DNA of 64,000 nucleotides, taken from NCBI RefSeq assembly GCF_041320605.1, contig NZ_CP166679.1, forward strand, positions 2,900,001 to 2,964,000. The letters run 5' to 3'. The notes beneath the pieces are model-generated. The model searched no databases, was not told the DNA's origin, and saw only the letters and a program-made list of their open reading frames with translations. This DNA is from Arenibacter antarcticus. GTDB taxonomy: Bacteria > Bacteroidota > Bacteroidia > Flavobacteriales > Flavobacteriaceae. Made by a program: the position numbers and the translations under genes. Below are positions 44,962 through 53,128 of this stretch, piece by piece; position 1 is the stretch's first letter; each line of letters starts with the position of its first letter.

Positions 44962-45114
44962 TCAGGATTCCTTGTCATTCTTACGGTCCTCTTTGGAATA
45001 GCCTTCCATAAAGCTTTTAGATTTTCGATTCTTCTTTTTTTTTCTGGTCAACCCTTGGGACATAAAGAAAACCAATCCAAGTACGGCCAAGACAATATAT
45101 ATAGTGTAGTCCAT
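44962..45114 (-). CDS. 50-residue single-span membrane protein
   Basis: A short frame encodes one N-terminal membrane helix (MDYTIYIVLAVLGLVFFM), then a strongly basic segment (TRKKKKNRKSKS) and a mixed-charge tail (MEGYSKEDRKNDKES). The helix followed by positive charges predicts an N-out, C-in anchor. A TAAATTTG box five bases upstream of the ATG supports transcription, though the spacing would give an almost leaderless message. Not recognised as a named family. Confidence 0.6.
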   Translation of the reverse strand: MDYTIYIVLAVLGLVFFMSQGLTRKKKKNRKSKSFMEGYSKEDRKNDKES

Positions 45115-45119
45115 AAAAC

Positions 45120-45127
45120 CAAATTTA
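45120..45127 (-). promoter_or_regulatory. Bacteroidota -7 box (TAAATTTG)
   Basis: Exact TAnnTTTG on the minus strand just before the 50-residue membrane protein. A TTG lies 16 bases upstream, shorter than the usual 19. Confidence 0.4.
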
Positions 45128-45159
45128 GCAATTTCTTATCGCGCAATAAATTTACGGGA

Positions 45160-45666
45160 TTAAACTCTAATTTTAAAGTGCTCCTTTGCTTGCTCCCTTT
45201 TAAAAAAGAGTAACCCACCGTAATACATATCCAGACTTACTTGTACAACTTCCAATTCCACTAGAGTTTGCCACAATTTGTTCCTTTTTACATCCCTATA
45301 AATTTGCGGTATATAAATGATGGTATCGTTAGTGGCCCTTAAATTTCCTGTCACGTATTTTTCAATAGTGGTTTCGTTTAGGGAATCTAGATAAATGAAG
45401 GTTGTGGGGGTATCTGATATAGAAATTCCATTTATGGATAATTGATTTTCAATTTCCCTGTTATCAGTAATCAATTGCACTTTCTTGACAGTGAAGTAGG
45501 CTAGGGTCCTAAGTGGAATTCCAATGGATTTTGACGTCTTGTAATGACGTGGATGATATAAACATTTGGTTACAAATCTATAGACAAACGGGGAATGCAC
45601 ACCGTGTTGATTGGTGGCAGTGAGCCAAAATTTTATATGTGATAAAAGACTGTAGAACATTCCCAT
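45160..45666 (-). CDS. Degenerate SAM methyltransferase-family protein
   Basis: The 168-residue protein keeps both ends of a Flavobacteriia methyltransferase family: NQHGVHSPFVYRFVTKCLY near the N-terminus and YYGGLLFFKREQAKEHFKIRV at the C-terminus. Full-length relatives, from memory, are about 235 residues and have a glycine-rich ExGTSxG SAM loop between these, which is absent here. Only a shortened middle with FIYLDSLNETT and TIIYIPQIYRD (in place of IDG... and DD...) remains. The frame is intact, so this is probably an inactive or repurposed protein. It follows ABC-F by 42 bases. Confidence 0.72.
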   Translation of the reverse strand: MGMFYSLLSHIKFWLTATNQHGVHSPFVYRFVTKCLYHPRHYKTSKSIGIPLRTLAYFTVKKVQLITDNREIENQLSINGISISDTPTTFIYLDSLNETTIEKYVTGNLRATNDTIIYIPQIYRDVKRNKLWQTLVELEVVQVSLDMYYGGLLFFKREQAKEHFKIRV

Positions 45667-45708
45667 TATCCCCGTTTTGATCTAAAATGTATCCTTTGGT
45701 TTGGATTC

Positions 45709-47589
45709 TTAAGCGTTATCGAACATTGAAAGCTCGAACCATCGTTCTGTTTTTTTGTTTATGTTTTCTGTCATTTCCTTTAGTTGGATGGATAGTTCCG
45801 CAATTTTATCACCGGAAAGGCTACCATCCGTAAATTTATTCTGGAGAGCTACTTTTTCAGCTTCCAGCTTTTTAATATCTTTTTCTAATTGCTTGTATTC
45901 CTTCTGTTCTAAAAAGGTGAGTTTCTTGGCGTTATCTGGCTCCTTCCAGCTGCTTTTGGAGTTTTTTAATTCATTTTCCTTTTGTTTGGCCGCCCTATTG
46001 TCTTGTTCATTACTATCCTCGTAGGCCCTGAAATCGGAATAGTTTCCTGGGAAATCTTCTATTTCTGCATCGCCTCTGAATACAAATAAATGGTCTACAA
46101 TCTTATCCATGAAATAACGGTCGTGGGAGACCACCAAGAGACAACCAGGGAAATCCAATAGGAAACTTTCCAACACATTTAGAGTCACAATATCCAGATC
46201 GTTGGTAGGTTCATCCAAAATCAGGAAATTAGGATTTTGGATAAGAACCGTACATAGGTAGAGGCGTTTTCGTTCTCCACCGCTTAGTTTATCAACAAAA
46301 TCGTATTGTTTTTTTCGATCAAACAGAAAGCGCTCCAACAATTGTTGGGCAGATATTTGCCTTCCCTTTAAAAGTGGGATGTAGTCCCCGTATTCCCTGA
46401 TGACATCAATTACTTTCTGTCCCTCTTTTATAGTAATACCATTTTGGGTGTAATACCCAAATTTAATGGTCTCCCCAATAATGACCTTCCCATGATCGGG
46501 TTGATCCCTGCCAGTCAATATATTTAGGAAAGTCGATTTTCCAGTACCATTTTTTCCGATGATCCCTATACGTTCGCCCTTTAGGAAATTGTATTCAAAA
46601 TTATCTAAAATAGGTTTATTGGGATATGATTTTGAGATCTTGTGGAGCTCAACAATTTTGCTACCCATACGCTCCATACTGATTTCCAATTGGATCTCAT
46701 GATCGTTTCTGCGCATATTGGCCTTCTCTTTTATATCCTTAAAATCATCGATCCTAGATTTAGATTTGGTAGTACGGGCCTTTGGCTGTCTACGCATCCA
46801 GTCCAACTCCTTCTTAAATAGGAGTTTTGATTTATGCTGTTCCACCACCTCTTGTTCTACTCTGGCCTCTTTTTTTTCTAGATAATAGGAGTAATTCCCC
46901 TTGTAAGAGTATAATTGCCCGTTGTCTAGTTCTATGATTTCGGTACATACCCGTTCTAGAAAATACCTGTCGTGGGTCACCATAAATAAGGTTAGGTTTT
47001 CCTTGGCAAAATACTGCTCTAGCCATTCGATCATCTCTAGGTCCAAATGGTTGGTAGGTTCGTCCAAGATAAGTAGGTCTGGACGGTTGATCAATGCATT
47101 TGCCAATGCTAAACGCTTCTTTTGTCCCCCAGACAATAGGCTGACCTTTATGGAGAGATCCTCTAATTTTAATTTAAATAGAATTTGTTTGTATTGGGTT
47201 TCAAAATCCCATGCGTCATAGCGTTCCATTGCCTCGAATGCCTTTTGGTACGCATCTGCATCCTCGGGGTTAATTAAAGCGTGCTCATATCTTTGAATGA
47301 CCCTTAAGACCTCGTTGTCCGAAGCAAAAATAGTCTCTTCAATAGTCAGGTCGGGATTTAGGTCTGGTTCTTGTTCCAAAAATGAAATCCGAATGCCCTT
47401 GCGTATGTTCACTTGGCCGGTATCCGAGGAATCCTTACCCGATAATATATTTAATATGGAGGTTTTTCCACTCCCATTTTTAGCGATAAAGGCAATTTTT
47501 TGATCCTTGTTGATTCCAAAGGAAAGATTGGAAAAAAGAGTCAGTTCGCCAAAAGATTTGGATAGGTTTTCTACAGTGAGAAGATTCAT
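45709..47589 (-). CDS. ABC-F family ATPase (Uup-like)
   Basis: The 626-residue protein has two soluble ABC domains and no membrane part. First: KNGSGKTSILN, LSGGQKKRLALANAL, LLILDEPTNHLD. Second: GKNGTGKSTFLN, LSGGERKRLYLCTVL, FLILDEPTNDLD. A linker of about 75 residues (RMGSKIVELHK region) joins them and a C-terminal coiled coil (about 550-620, KKLEAEKVALQNKF) is like Uup, which acts on DNA or ribosome-associated quality control. The ATG at 47589 (MNLLTVENLSKSFGEL) is chosen over the longer frame to 47634, which would overlap the DUF4105 gene. Confidence 0.92.
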   Translation of the reverse strand: MNLLTVENLSKSFGELTLFSNLSFGINKDQKIAFIAKNGSGKTSILNILSGKDSSDTGQVNIRKGIRISFLEQEPDLNPDLTIEETIFASDNEVLRVIQRYEHALINPEDADAYQKAFEAMERYDAWDFETQYKQILFKLKLEDLSIKVSLLSGGQKKRLALANALINRPDLLILDEPTNHLDLEMIEWLEQYFAKENLTLFMVTHDRYFLERVCTEIIELDNGQLYSYKGNYSYYLEKKEARVEQEVVEQHKSKLLFKKELDWMRRQPKARTTKSKSRIDDFKDIKEKANMRRNDHEIQLEISMERMGSKIVELHKISKSYPNKPILDNFEYNFLKGERIGIIGKNGTGKSTFLNILTGRDQPDHGKVIIGETIKFGYYTQNGITIKEGQKVIDVIREYGDYIPLLKGRQISAQQLLERFLFDRKKQYDFVDKLSGGERKRLYLCTVLIQNPNFLILDEPTNDLDIVTLNVLESFLLDFPGCLLVVSHDRYFMDKIVDHLFVFRGDAEIEDFPGNYSDFRAYEDSNEQDNRAAKQKENELKNSKSSWKEPDNAKKLTFLEQKEYKQLEKDIKKLEAEKVALQNKFTDGSLSGDKIAELSIQLKEMTENINKKTERWFELSMFDNA

Positions 47590-47597
47590 TTGTAATT

Positions 47598-48782
47598 TTA
47601 TTTTAAACGGATTTGTTGCTGAAAATAGTTCCACAGAAAAAAATATCTTATTCCAAACATTAACAGTAAGGGAATAATTAGTGGGGAAAAAGACTGAATA
47701 TTAAAGATCCATAAAATTGCGGTCAATAGTACCATTACCAAGAGTAGTAATAGATAGTTTGGCAACCATGAATTCTTTATATTTTTTTTAAGGATAATAA
47801 AGGCTACAATAGTATTTAACGGAAATACCCATAAGACATTAAAATTATTGGCAGTAGCTGTATGGTCGGTGAAAAACCATAAAAAGAGTAACAATATACC
47901 CGCTAGCCCAGTAATACTAAACAAACCAAAATCCAAGATCCGGCTACGTACATTATTTTTATAGTCCAAATAGGTAATGGCCAACACAAATAACATAAGC
48001 GCCAAAATCCAAAATAGGGGAGTGGTAAAGAAGGTTTGCTCTGATTTTTTTTCCTTACTGCTTAAAATAGTCCGTTCCCTACTCACTAGATCAGCCCCAT
48101 CTAAGGTGGTGTTGCTTAGCTGATTCATTACATAAAGGGGAAGGAACATATGTTCTCTAGCATTCGCTGATTTGTCGATTACAGAGCCCAATGCCAAATC
48201 TATTCCAAAGCTGGACCAAGAATTAAGTGTCAAGTTTTGGTGGATTAGTTCCCTAAAAGTGTATTTTTCTTGAAGGTGTTCTTCATGAAATAACAATTGG
48301 TCGCCCAAAGTTTCTTTAAGGACATCTCCAATTTTTGTCGCGCAATTATTGTAAAAAAAGTCGTATTTATAATCCCGATTCTGTGGCAGATGATTGGTTT
48401 CTAAAAACTGGTACAAGATGTCTTTTTCAGATTCCCCAAGCTTTAATAGTTGCTCTTTTACCCATCGGTTTTCTAGTTCATAGGCGTATAAGAAATAGGG
48501 CATATCTTGTTTGCTCAAGGAGTAATACATATCCCCCATGGCAAAATCTACGTAGAACATCGGGGGATCAAAATCAAAGGTGCCATAATTGTATACCACA
48601 TCTAAACCTTGGACTGGATCCTGTACTCTAAAGGCACTATGGCCAAAAGTGGTATATAGGTCATCACCAGATCCGCAAGTAAGCACGCTTATTTGGGCAT
48701 TGGGGGAAAGATGACCCTGTTGTGCCCAGCAAAATATGGAAATACTGAAAAAGAATAAAAATATTTGATTTTTTAACCGCAT
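47598..48782 (-). CDS. DUF4105 membrane protein
   Basis: The exported protein (394 residues) has a signal peptide (MRLKNQIFLFFFSISIFCWAQ), a soluble domain of about 230 residues with CGSGDDLYTTFGHSAFRVQDP and FFYNNCATKIGDVL, and four or five C-terminal membrane helices. DUF4105 resembles lipoprotein N-acyltransferase-like cysteine proteins: the conserved H (FGHS) and NNC motif are present. An upstream in-frame ATG at 48806 is possible, but the signal peptide starts better at 48782. It ends nine bases before the ABC-F start, so they are likely co-transcribed. Confidence 0.87.
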   Translation of the reverse strand: MRLKNQIFLFFFSISIFCWAQQGHLSPNAQISVLTCGSGDDLYTTFGHSAFRVQDPVQGLDVVYNYGTFDFDPPMFYVDFAMGDMYYSLSKQDMPYFLYAYELENRWVKEQLLKLGESEKDILYQFLETNHLPQNRDYKYDFFYNNCATKIGDVLKETLGDQLLFHEEHLQEKYTFRELIHQNLTLNSWSSFGIDLALGSVIDKSANAREHMFLPLYVMNQLSNTTLDGADLVSRERTILSSKEKKSEQTFFTTPLFWILALMLFVLAITYLDYKNNVRSRILDFGLFSITGLAGILLLFLWFFTDHTATANNFNVLWVFPLNTIVAFIILKKNIKNSWLPNYLLLLLVMVLLTAILWIFNIQSFSPLIIPLLLMFGIRYFFLWNYFQQQIRLK

Positions 48783-49119
48783 ATTGTAAAGCGAGACCAC
48801 TGTCATTGGTAATAATTAGGACAAATATCGAATAAATAAAGGGATTAAAGAACACTGGGCGATCGTATTATAAAAAAGAGGATGTATTTTAACAGCATTT
48901 TTTAATAAATGGTATTTTTACAGCGGTTTTTCTATCTTGGTCCTGACGGACGATGAAGGTCTATTTAGTGTGACAGGCATAATAAATTAGATATTGAAAA
49001 TTAAACTTATGAAATGAGCAAAACCGGAAATTGGTCGCAAATATGAATGAAGGTATGCGAACCTGACTGCCGTCAGGCAAGTTTGCATATGACCGGTAAT
49101 AATCAATAAATAGCTACAT
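48783..49119. other. 337-bp divergent intergenic region with structured pssA leader
   Basis: No gene is visible. The right part holds an extended hairpin (49054-49089) just before pssA, and CCTGAC recurs at 48942-48947. The DUF4105 side has GATATTTG (near 48820), one base from the -7 consensus. Confidence 0.4.
49035..49089 (+). promoter_or_regulatory. Structured leader upstream of pssA
   Basis: TATGCGAA (49054-49061) pairs with TTTGCATA (49082-49089) outside CCTGAC-TGCC-GTCAGG (49062-49077), with a four-base bulge. TCGCA (49035-49039) can instead pair with TGCGA (49056-49060), excluding the outer stem. Located 31 bases before the pssA ATG. A regulatory role is inference. Confidence 0.4.
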
Positions 49120-49884
49120 ATGAAAAGGCATATTCCAAATAGTATTACTTTGTTAAACGTATTGTGTGGTTGTATAGCTACAGTATTCGCGGTAAAAAAT
49201 CAATTGGAAATCGCAGCTGCCTTTGTGTTTTTAGGTATTTTTTTCGATTTTTTTGATGGTTTGGCCGCACGTGTTTTAGATGTAAAAAGCGAACTGGGGC
49301 TGCAATTGGATTCCCTAGCGGATATGATTACTAGTGGATTGGTGCCAGGAATTGTAATGTATCAATTGTTAAACATGTCGCATCATGGGGGATGGAATAT
49401 TGGATTAACTTCAGAAGTCTCTGTGGCTAATGGTGAAAGTGCTTGGGATATGCCATGGTTGCCCTTTCTTGGATTCTTAATCACCTTAGGTTCTGCATAT
49501 CGCTTGGCAAAATTCAATGTAGATGAGAATCAGGAGTCTTCTTTTGTAGGCCTACCCACACCTGCTAATGCCTTGTTAATCTTGTCTTTTCCCTTAATTC
49601 TTATATATCACAATAATGATCTGCTAAATGATATTATCTTGAGCGAAGGCTTTTTAATTGTTACCACACTACTTAGTACCTTTTTATTGAATGCGCCTAT
49701 AGAATTATTCGCGTTAAAGTTTAAAAACTGGAGTTTTAGGGACAACTCCTTGCGTTATATATTTATCGTAATAAGTCTAGTACTTATTTTAACTATGAGG
49801 TTTATAGCCATCCCGGCAATAATTGCCTTTTATATCATTAGCTCGATTATTGCTAATACGGCAAACAAGAAACTTCCCGAATAG
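49120..49884 (+). CDS. pssA: CDP-diacylglycerol-serine O-phosphatidyltransferase
   Basis: The 254-residue membrane enzyme makes phosphatidylserine, the precursor of phosphatidylethanolamine. The CDP-alcohol phosphotransferase signature DGLAARVLDVKSELGLQLD (DGx2ARx8Gx3Dx3D) is complete, spanning about residues 47-71. It starts KRHIPNSITLLNVLCGCIA and has about eight hydrophobic segments. Relatives making phosphatidylinositol or glycerol differ in the N-terminal half. Single gene, convergent with lptB, and preceded by a structured leader. Confidence 0.92.
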   Translation: MKRHIPNSITLLNVLCGCIATVFAVKNQLEIAAAFVFLGIFFDFFDGLAARVLDVKSELGLQLDSLADMITSGLVPGIVMYQLLNMSHHGGWNIGLTSEVSVANGESAWDMPWLPFLGFLITLGSAYRLAKFNVDENQESSFVGLPTPANALLILSFPLILIYHNNDLLNDIILSEGFLIVTTLLSTFLLNAPIELFALKFKNWSFRDNSLRYIFIVISLVLILTMRFIAIPAIIAFYIISSIIANTANKKLPE

Positions 49885-49995
49885 ATAGTGGGTAGGGATT
49901 TTATGTGGAAATTGAATACAAAGGCCCCCTTTAAAATAGTGGGTGATTATAGTAGGGTAGGTTCAATAGGAATTTGATAGGAAGTGTAGTCCGAT

Positions 49996-50736
49996 CTAAA
50001 AATCTAATTTCTTTTTCCGAAGTTCAAAGTTTTGTCCAAGGTATACTTTACGTACCATTTCGTCTGCAGCCAAATCTTCGGGGATTCCCGATTTTAAAAT
50101 ACCTCCTTCAAACATTAAATAAGAACGCTCTGTAATGGCCAAGGTTTCTTGTACGTTGTGGTCGGTTATTAGGATGCCAATATTCTTATCCTTGAGTTGG
50201 GCTACAATCCTTTGAATATCTTCTACAGCCACAGGGTCAACGCCTGCAAAGGGTTCGTCCAATAAGATGAATTTCGGGTCGGTTGCAAGAGCCCTAGCAA
50301 TTTCGGTACGTCTTCTTTCGCCTCCCGATAATAGATCGCCCCTACTTTTCCGTATATGTCCAAGTCCAAATTCCTCGAGAAGCGACTCCATCTTCATCAA
50401 TTGCTCTTTTTTGCTCAATTTGGTGAGTTGTAGCACGCTTAAGATATTGTTTTCAATACTCAGTTTTCTAAAGACCGAAGCTTCCTGAGCCAGATACCCA
50501 ATACCGTTTTGTGCTCTTTTGTACATTGGATAGTTGGTAATTTCCATTTTGTCCAGAAAAATTTTTCCGCCGTTGGGTTTTATCAAGCCGACTATCATAT
50601 AGAAAGAAGTGGTTTTTCCGGCACCATTTGGGCCCAGTAGACCTACAATTTCGCCTTGGTTTACCTCCAAAGAAATTCCTTTAACTACTTGTCGCCCCCG
50701 ATAGGACTTCATTATATTCTCTGCTCTTAGCTTCAT
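49996..50736 (-). CDS. lptB: LPS export ABC transporter ATPase LptB
   Basis: The 246-residue ATPase powers LPS extraction with LptFG. It has [21 protein letters not shown] (Walker A), [11 protein letters not shown] signature ([10 protein letters not shown]), [13 protein letters not shown] and VLITDH-like [12 protein letters not shown] (switch histidine). These match LptB rather than branched-chain amino acid LivG. ATG at 50736 ([14 protein letters not shown]) is preferred over 50751. It ends an operon with kdsD, tatC and a CMD-family gene, all envelope-linked. Confidence 0.95.
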   Translation of the reverse strand: MKLRAENIMKSYRGRQVVKGISLEVNQGEIVGLLGPNGAGKTTSFYMIVGLIKPNGGKIFLDKMEITNYPMYKRAQNGIGYLAQEASVFRKLSIENNILSVLQLTKLSKKEQLMKMESLLEEFGLGHIRKSRGDLLSGGERRRTEIARALATDPKFILLDEPFAGVDPVAVEDIQRIVAQLKDKNIGILITDHNVQETLAITERSYLMFEGGILKSGIPEDLAADEMVRKVYLGQNFELRKKKLDF

Positions 50737-50802
50737 ATTTTTTTGGTGCAATTCCCCAAAACTAACCCTTATCTTGTTCAGGGAAAAGAAATTGTTGTTT
50801 TT

Positions 50803-51153
50803 TTAACCTTGCTGATCTTCCAGTTCCTCCCAATATTCATAGGCTCTTCTTAGATGGGGTACAACAATTGTACCGCCAACCAGGGTGGCTATTCCTAGGG
50901 TTTCCATAACTTCTTCCTTGCTTACTCCTTCTTTATGGGAGTTTTCCAAGTGGTATTTAACGCAGTCGTCACAACGTAGCACAGCAGAGGCCACCAAACC
51001 CAAAAGTTCCTTGGTTTTAACATCCAAGGCACCTGCGGCATACGCATTGGTGTCTAGGTTGAATATCCGTTTTATTAGTTTATTGTTGTCGCCCAAAATC
51101 TTTTCGTTCATTTTGGTTCGGTACTCGTTAAACTCCTTAACTTGATTTGACAT
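50803..51153 (-). CDS. Carboxymuconolactone decarboxylase family (AhpD-like) protein
   Basis: A 116-residue helical protein with the redox-type motif RCDDCVKYHLENS (CxxC, about residues 60-63) and GVSKEEVMETLGIATLVGG. The CxxC and downstream histidine match AhpD-like peroxidase partners in the CMD family; a lactone decarboxylase role is unlikely. It overlaps the tatC 3' end by 17 bases. Confidence 0.9.
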   Translation of the reverse strand: MSNQVKEFNEYRTKMNEKILGDNNKLIKRIFNLDTNAYAAGALDVKTKELLGLVASAVLRCDDCVKYHLENSHKEGVSKEEVMETLGIATLVGGTIVVPHLRRAYEYWEELEDQQG

Positions 51154-51979
51154 TGCGTTTTTTCTCTTTTTTGGCTTGTCTTCTTAAAACAACTTTTGAA
51201 ATATAAATACTTACTTGGTATAAGATCAAAATGGGAACAGCTACAATAATTTGACTTGCCACATCTGGGGGGGTAATTACAGCAGAAACGATCAATACGG
51301 CTACAAGGGCTATTTTTCGATATTTCCTTAGTATTTCTGGAGTAACTAAACCAATTTTGGTTAAGAAATAAATAATTATCGGCAATTCGAAAATTAATCC
51401 ACATGCAATTACCGCTGCTCTAACCGTAGAGATATAAGAGCTTAAATCTATTTCTCGTATAACGGTATCGCTAATAGAATAACCTCCTAAAAAGTTAATG
51501 GACAATGGTGCTACTACATAATATCCGAACAGGACACCCGTAAAAAAAAGAGAAGAGGCAATAAAGATAAATCCTCTGGCATTTTGCCTTTCGTTATCAT
51601 AAAGTCCAGGGGCGATAAATTTCCACAATTCATATAATAGGTAAGGGAAGCCTACTATGAAACCTGCCCAGATAGAGGTCCAGATATGAGCGGAAAACTG
51701 CTCGGACATTTGCCTACTCTGAACAGTAAATAGTGGTTCGGCGCTGCAAAATGCTTCACTAAAACCCAGCAATTTCGACATATTGCAAAAAACTTCATAG
51801 GTCGGGAAACTGGGCATCATAGGCCCAAAAATCACAGTACCGAAAACAAAGTCCTTCATCAAAAAGGCGATACTACCAATACTTACAATGGCTAATGTAG
51901 AGCGGATTAAATGCCACCTTAACTCTTCCAAGTGGTCCAAGAACGACATTTCATTTGGGGTCTTTTTGTTTTTCGCCAT
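51137..51979 (-). CDS. tatC: Twin-arginine translocase subunit TatC
   Basis: The 280-residue, six-helix protein is the Tat signal receptor. N-terminal SFLDHLEELRWHLIRS, the loop IWAGFIVGFPYLLYELWKFIAPGLYDNE and GLIFELPIIIYFLTKIGLV are typical. Two apparent Tat substrates are in the window (34394 and 55512). It shares one base with the kdsD stop and overlaps the CMD gene. Confidence 0.95.
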   Translation of the reverse strand: MAKNKKTPNEMSFLDHLEELRWHLIRSTLAIVSIGSIAFLMKDFVFGTVIFGPMMPSFPTYEVFCNMSKLLGFSEAFCSAEPLFTVQSRQMSEQFSAHIWTSIWAGFIVGFPYLLYELWKFIAPGLYDNERQNARGFIFIASSLFFTGVLFGYYVVAPLSINFLGGYSISDTVIREIDLSSYISTVRAAVIACGLIFELPIIIYFLTKIGLVTPEILRKYRKIALVAVLIVSAVITPPDVASQIIVAVPILILYQVSIYISKVVLRRQAKKEKKRNVKSS

Positions 51980-52944
51980 TATATTATTCCTTCGTTAATT
52001 AAATTATGTAAGTGTACTATTCCTTTATAGTTGTCGCCATCTACGGCTAATAATTGCGAAATTCCTTTAGCCTGCATCAGCTCAAGGGCCTTTACGGCAA
52101 GATGGTCTACGGCTATTGTTTTAGGAGTGCTACTCATTATATCTTTGGCCGTTAAACCGTAAATATTATCAAATTTGTTCAGCATCCGTCTAATATCTCC
52201 ATCGGTCACAATGCCCACTATTTTGTTGTTTTCCATAACAGCGGTAGCGCCCAGCATTTTTTCGGAAATTTCCACAATTACTGATTTCACATCACTCTTT
52301 ATGTCAACCTTTGGAACTTGGTTTTTACTCGCAATATCGCCAACTCTTAGATAGAGTTTTTTGCCCAAGGCACCACCTGGGTGATATTTTGCAAAATCCT
52401 TACTGCTAAATCCCTTGAGTTCCAATAGGCATATTGCCAGGGCATCCCCTATAACCAATTGTGCCGTAGTACTGGTAGTTGGGGCCAAATTATTGGGGCA
52501 GGCTTCTTTTTCTACATAGGTGTTCAATATATAATCTGCTTGGGTAGCCAAAAAGGAGTCAATATTCCCTGTCATTCCGATCAATTTGTTGTTGCCGCTT
52601 TTAATTAGGGGGACCAACATTTTAATTTCAGGGGTATTGCCGCTTTTAGAAATACAGATTACCACATCATCTTCTTGTACTGTACCAAGATCACCGTGTA
52701 TGGCATCTCCCGCATGCATAAATATGGAAGGAGTGCCAGTTGAATTTAAGGTTGCGACGATTTTTGAGGCTATCAGGGCACTTTTTCCGATACCAGAAAT
52801 AATAACCCTACCTTTGCAAGTTCGAATACATTCTACGGCTTTGGAGAAATCATCGTTTAAGAGAGAGGATAAGTGATATATTGCCTCGGCCTCAATTTCA
52901 ATAGTTTTCTTTGCTATGGCCAGTATAGCTTTATGGTTGCTCAA
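51979..52944 (-). CDS. kdsD: D-arabinose 5-phosphate isomerase (KdsD/KpsF)
   Basis: The 321-residue enzyme begins Kdo synthesis for LPS. A SIS domain (about 30-170) has VIISGIGKSALIASKIVATLNSTGTPSIFMHAGDAIHGDLG and CISKSGNTPEI, followed by two CBS domains (about 205-321). The start codon is TTG (MSNHKAIL); no other start is nearby. First gene of the kdsD-tatC-CMD-lptB operon, divergent from recQ. Confidence 0.92.
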   Translation of the reverse strand: MSNHKAILAIAKKTIEIEAEAIYHLSSLLNDDFSKAVECIRTCKGRVIISGIGKSALIASKIVATLNSTGTPSIFMHAGDAIHGDLGTVQEDDVVICISKSGNTPEIKMLVPLIKSGNNKLIGMTGNIDSFLATQADYILNTYVEKEACPNNLAPTTSTTAQLVIGDALAICLLELKGFSSKDFAKYHPGGALGKKLYLRVGDIASKNQVPKVDIKSDVKSVIVEISEKMLGATAVMENNKIVGIVTDGDIRRMLNKFDNIYGLTAKDIMSSTPKTIAVDHLAVKALELMQAKGISQLLAVDGDNYKGIVHLHNLINEGII

Positions 52945-53102
52945 AGTAATATTAAATTATGTGATGAATTTCCTAAAAGAAAGTCTTATATTTATTCTGC
53001 AAAATTACATAAACTAAAGTATATAGGATATTTTATATTTCAAGAAATTTATTTCTGCAAAATAGGTATTTTTAAACAGAAAATTACTTAACTTAATCAA
53101 CT

Positions 53103-53110
53103 TACTTTTG
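53103..53110 (+). promoter_or_regulatory. Bacteroidota -7 box for recQ (TACTTTTG)
   Basis: Exact TAnnTTTG. Its last three bases (TTG at 53108) are in frame with recQ and mimic a start. Confidence 0.5.
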
Positions 53111-53128
53111 ATGTTGCCCCCAAAAAAT

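Noticed and set aside
49903-49977. 24-codon frame after pssA (MWKLNTKAPFKIVGDYSRVG)
   Set aside because: Briefly resembles a UvrB N-terminus, but it is too short, lies in a convergent gap and has no supporting signal.
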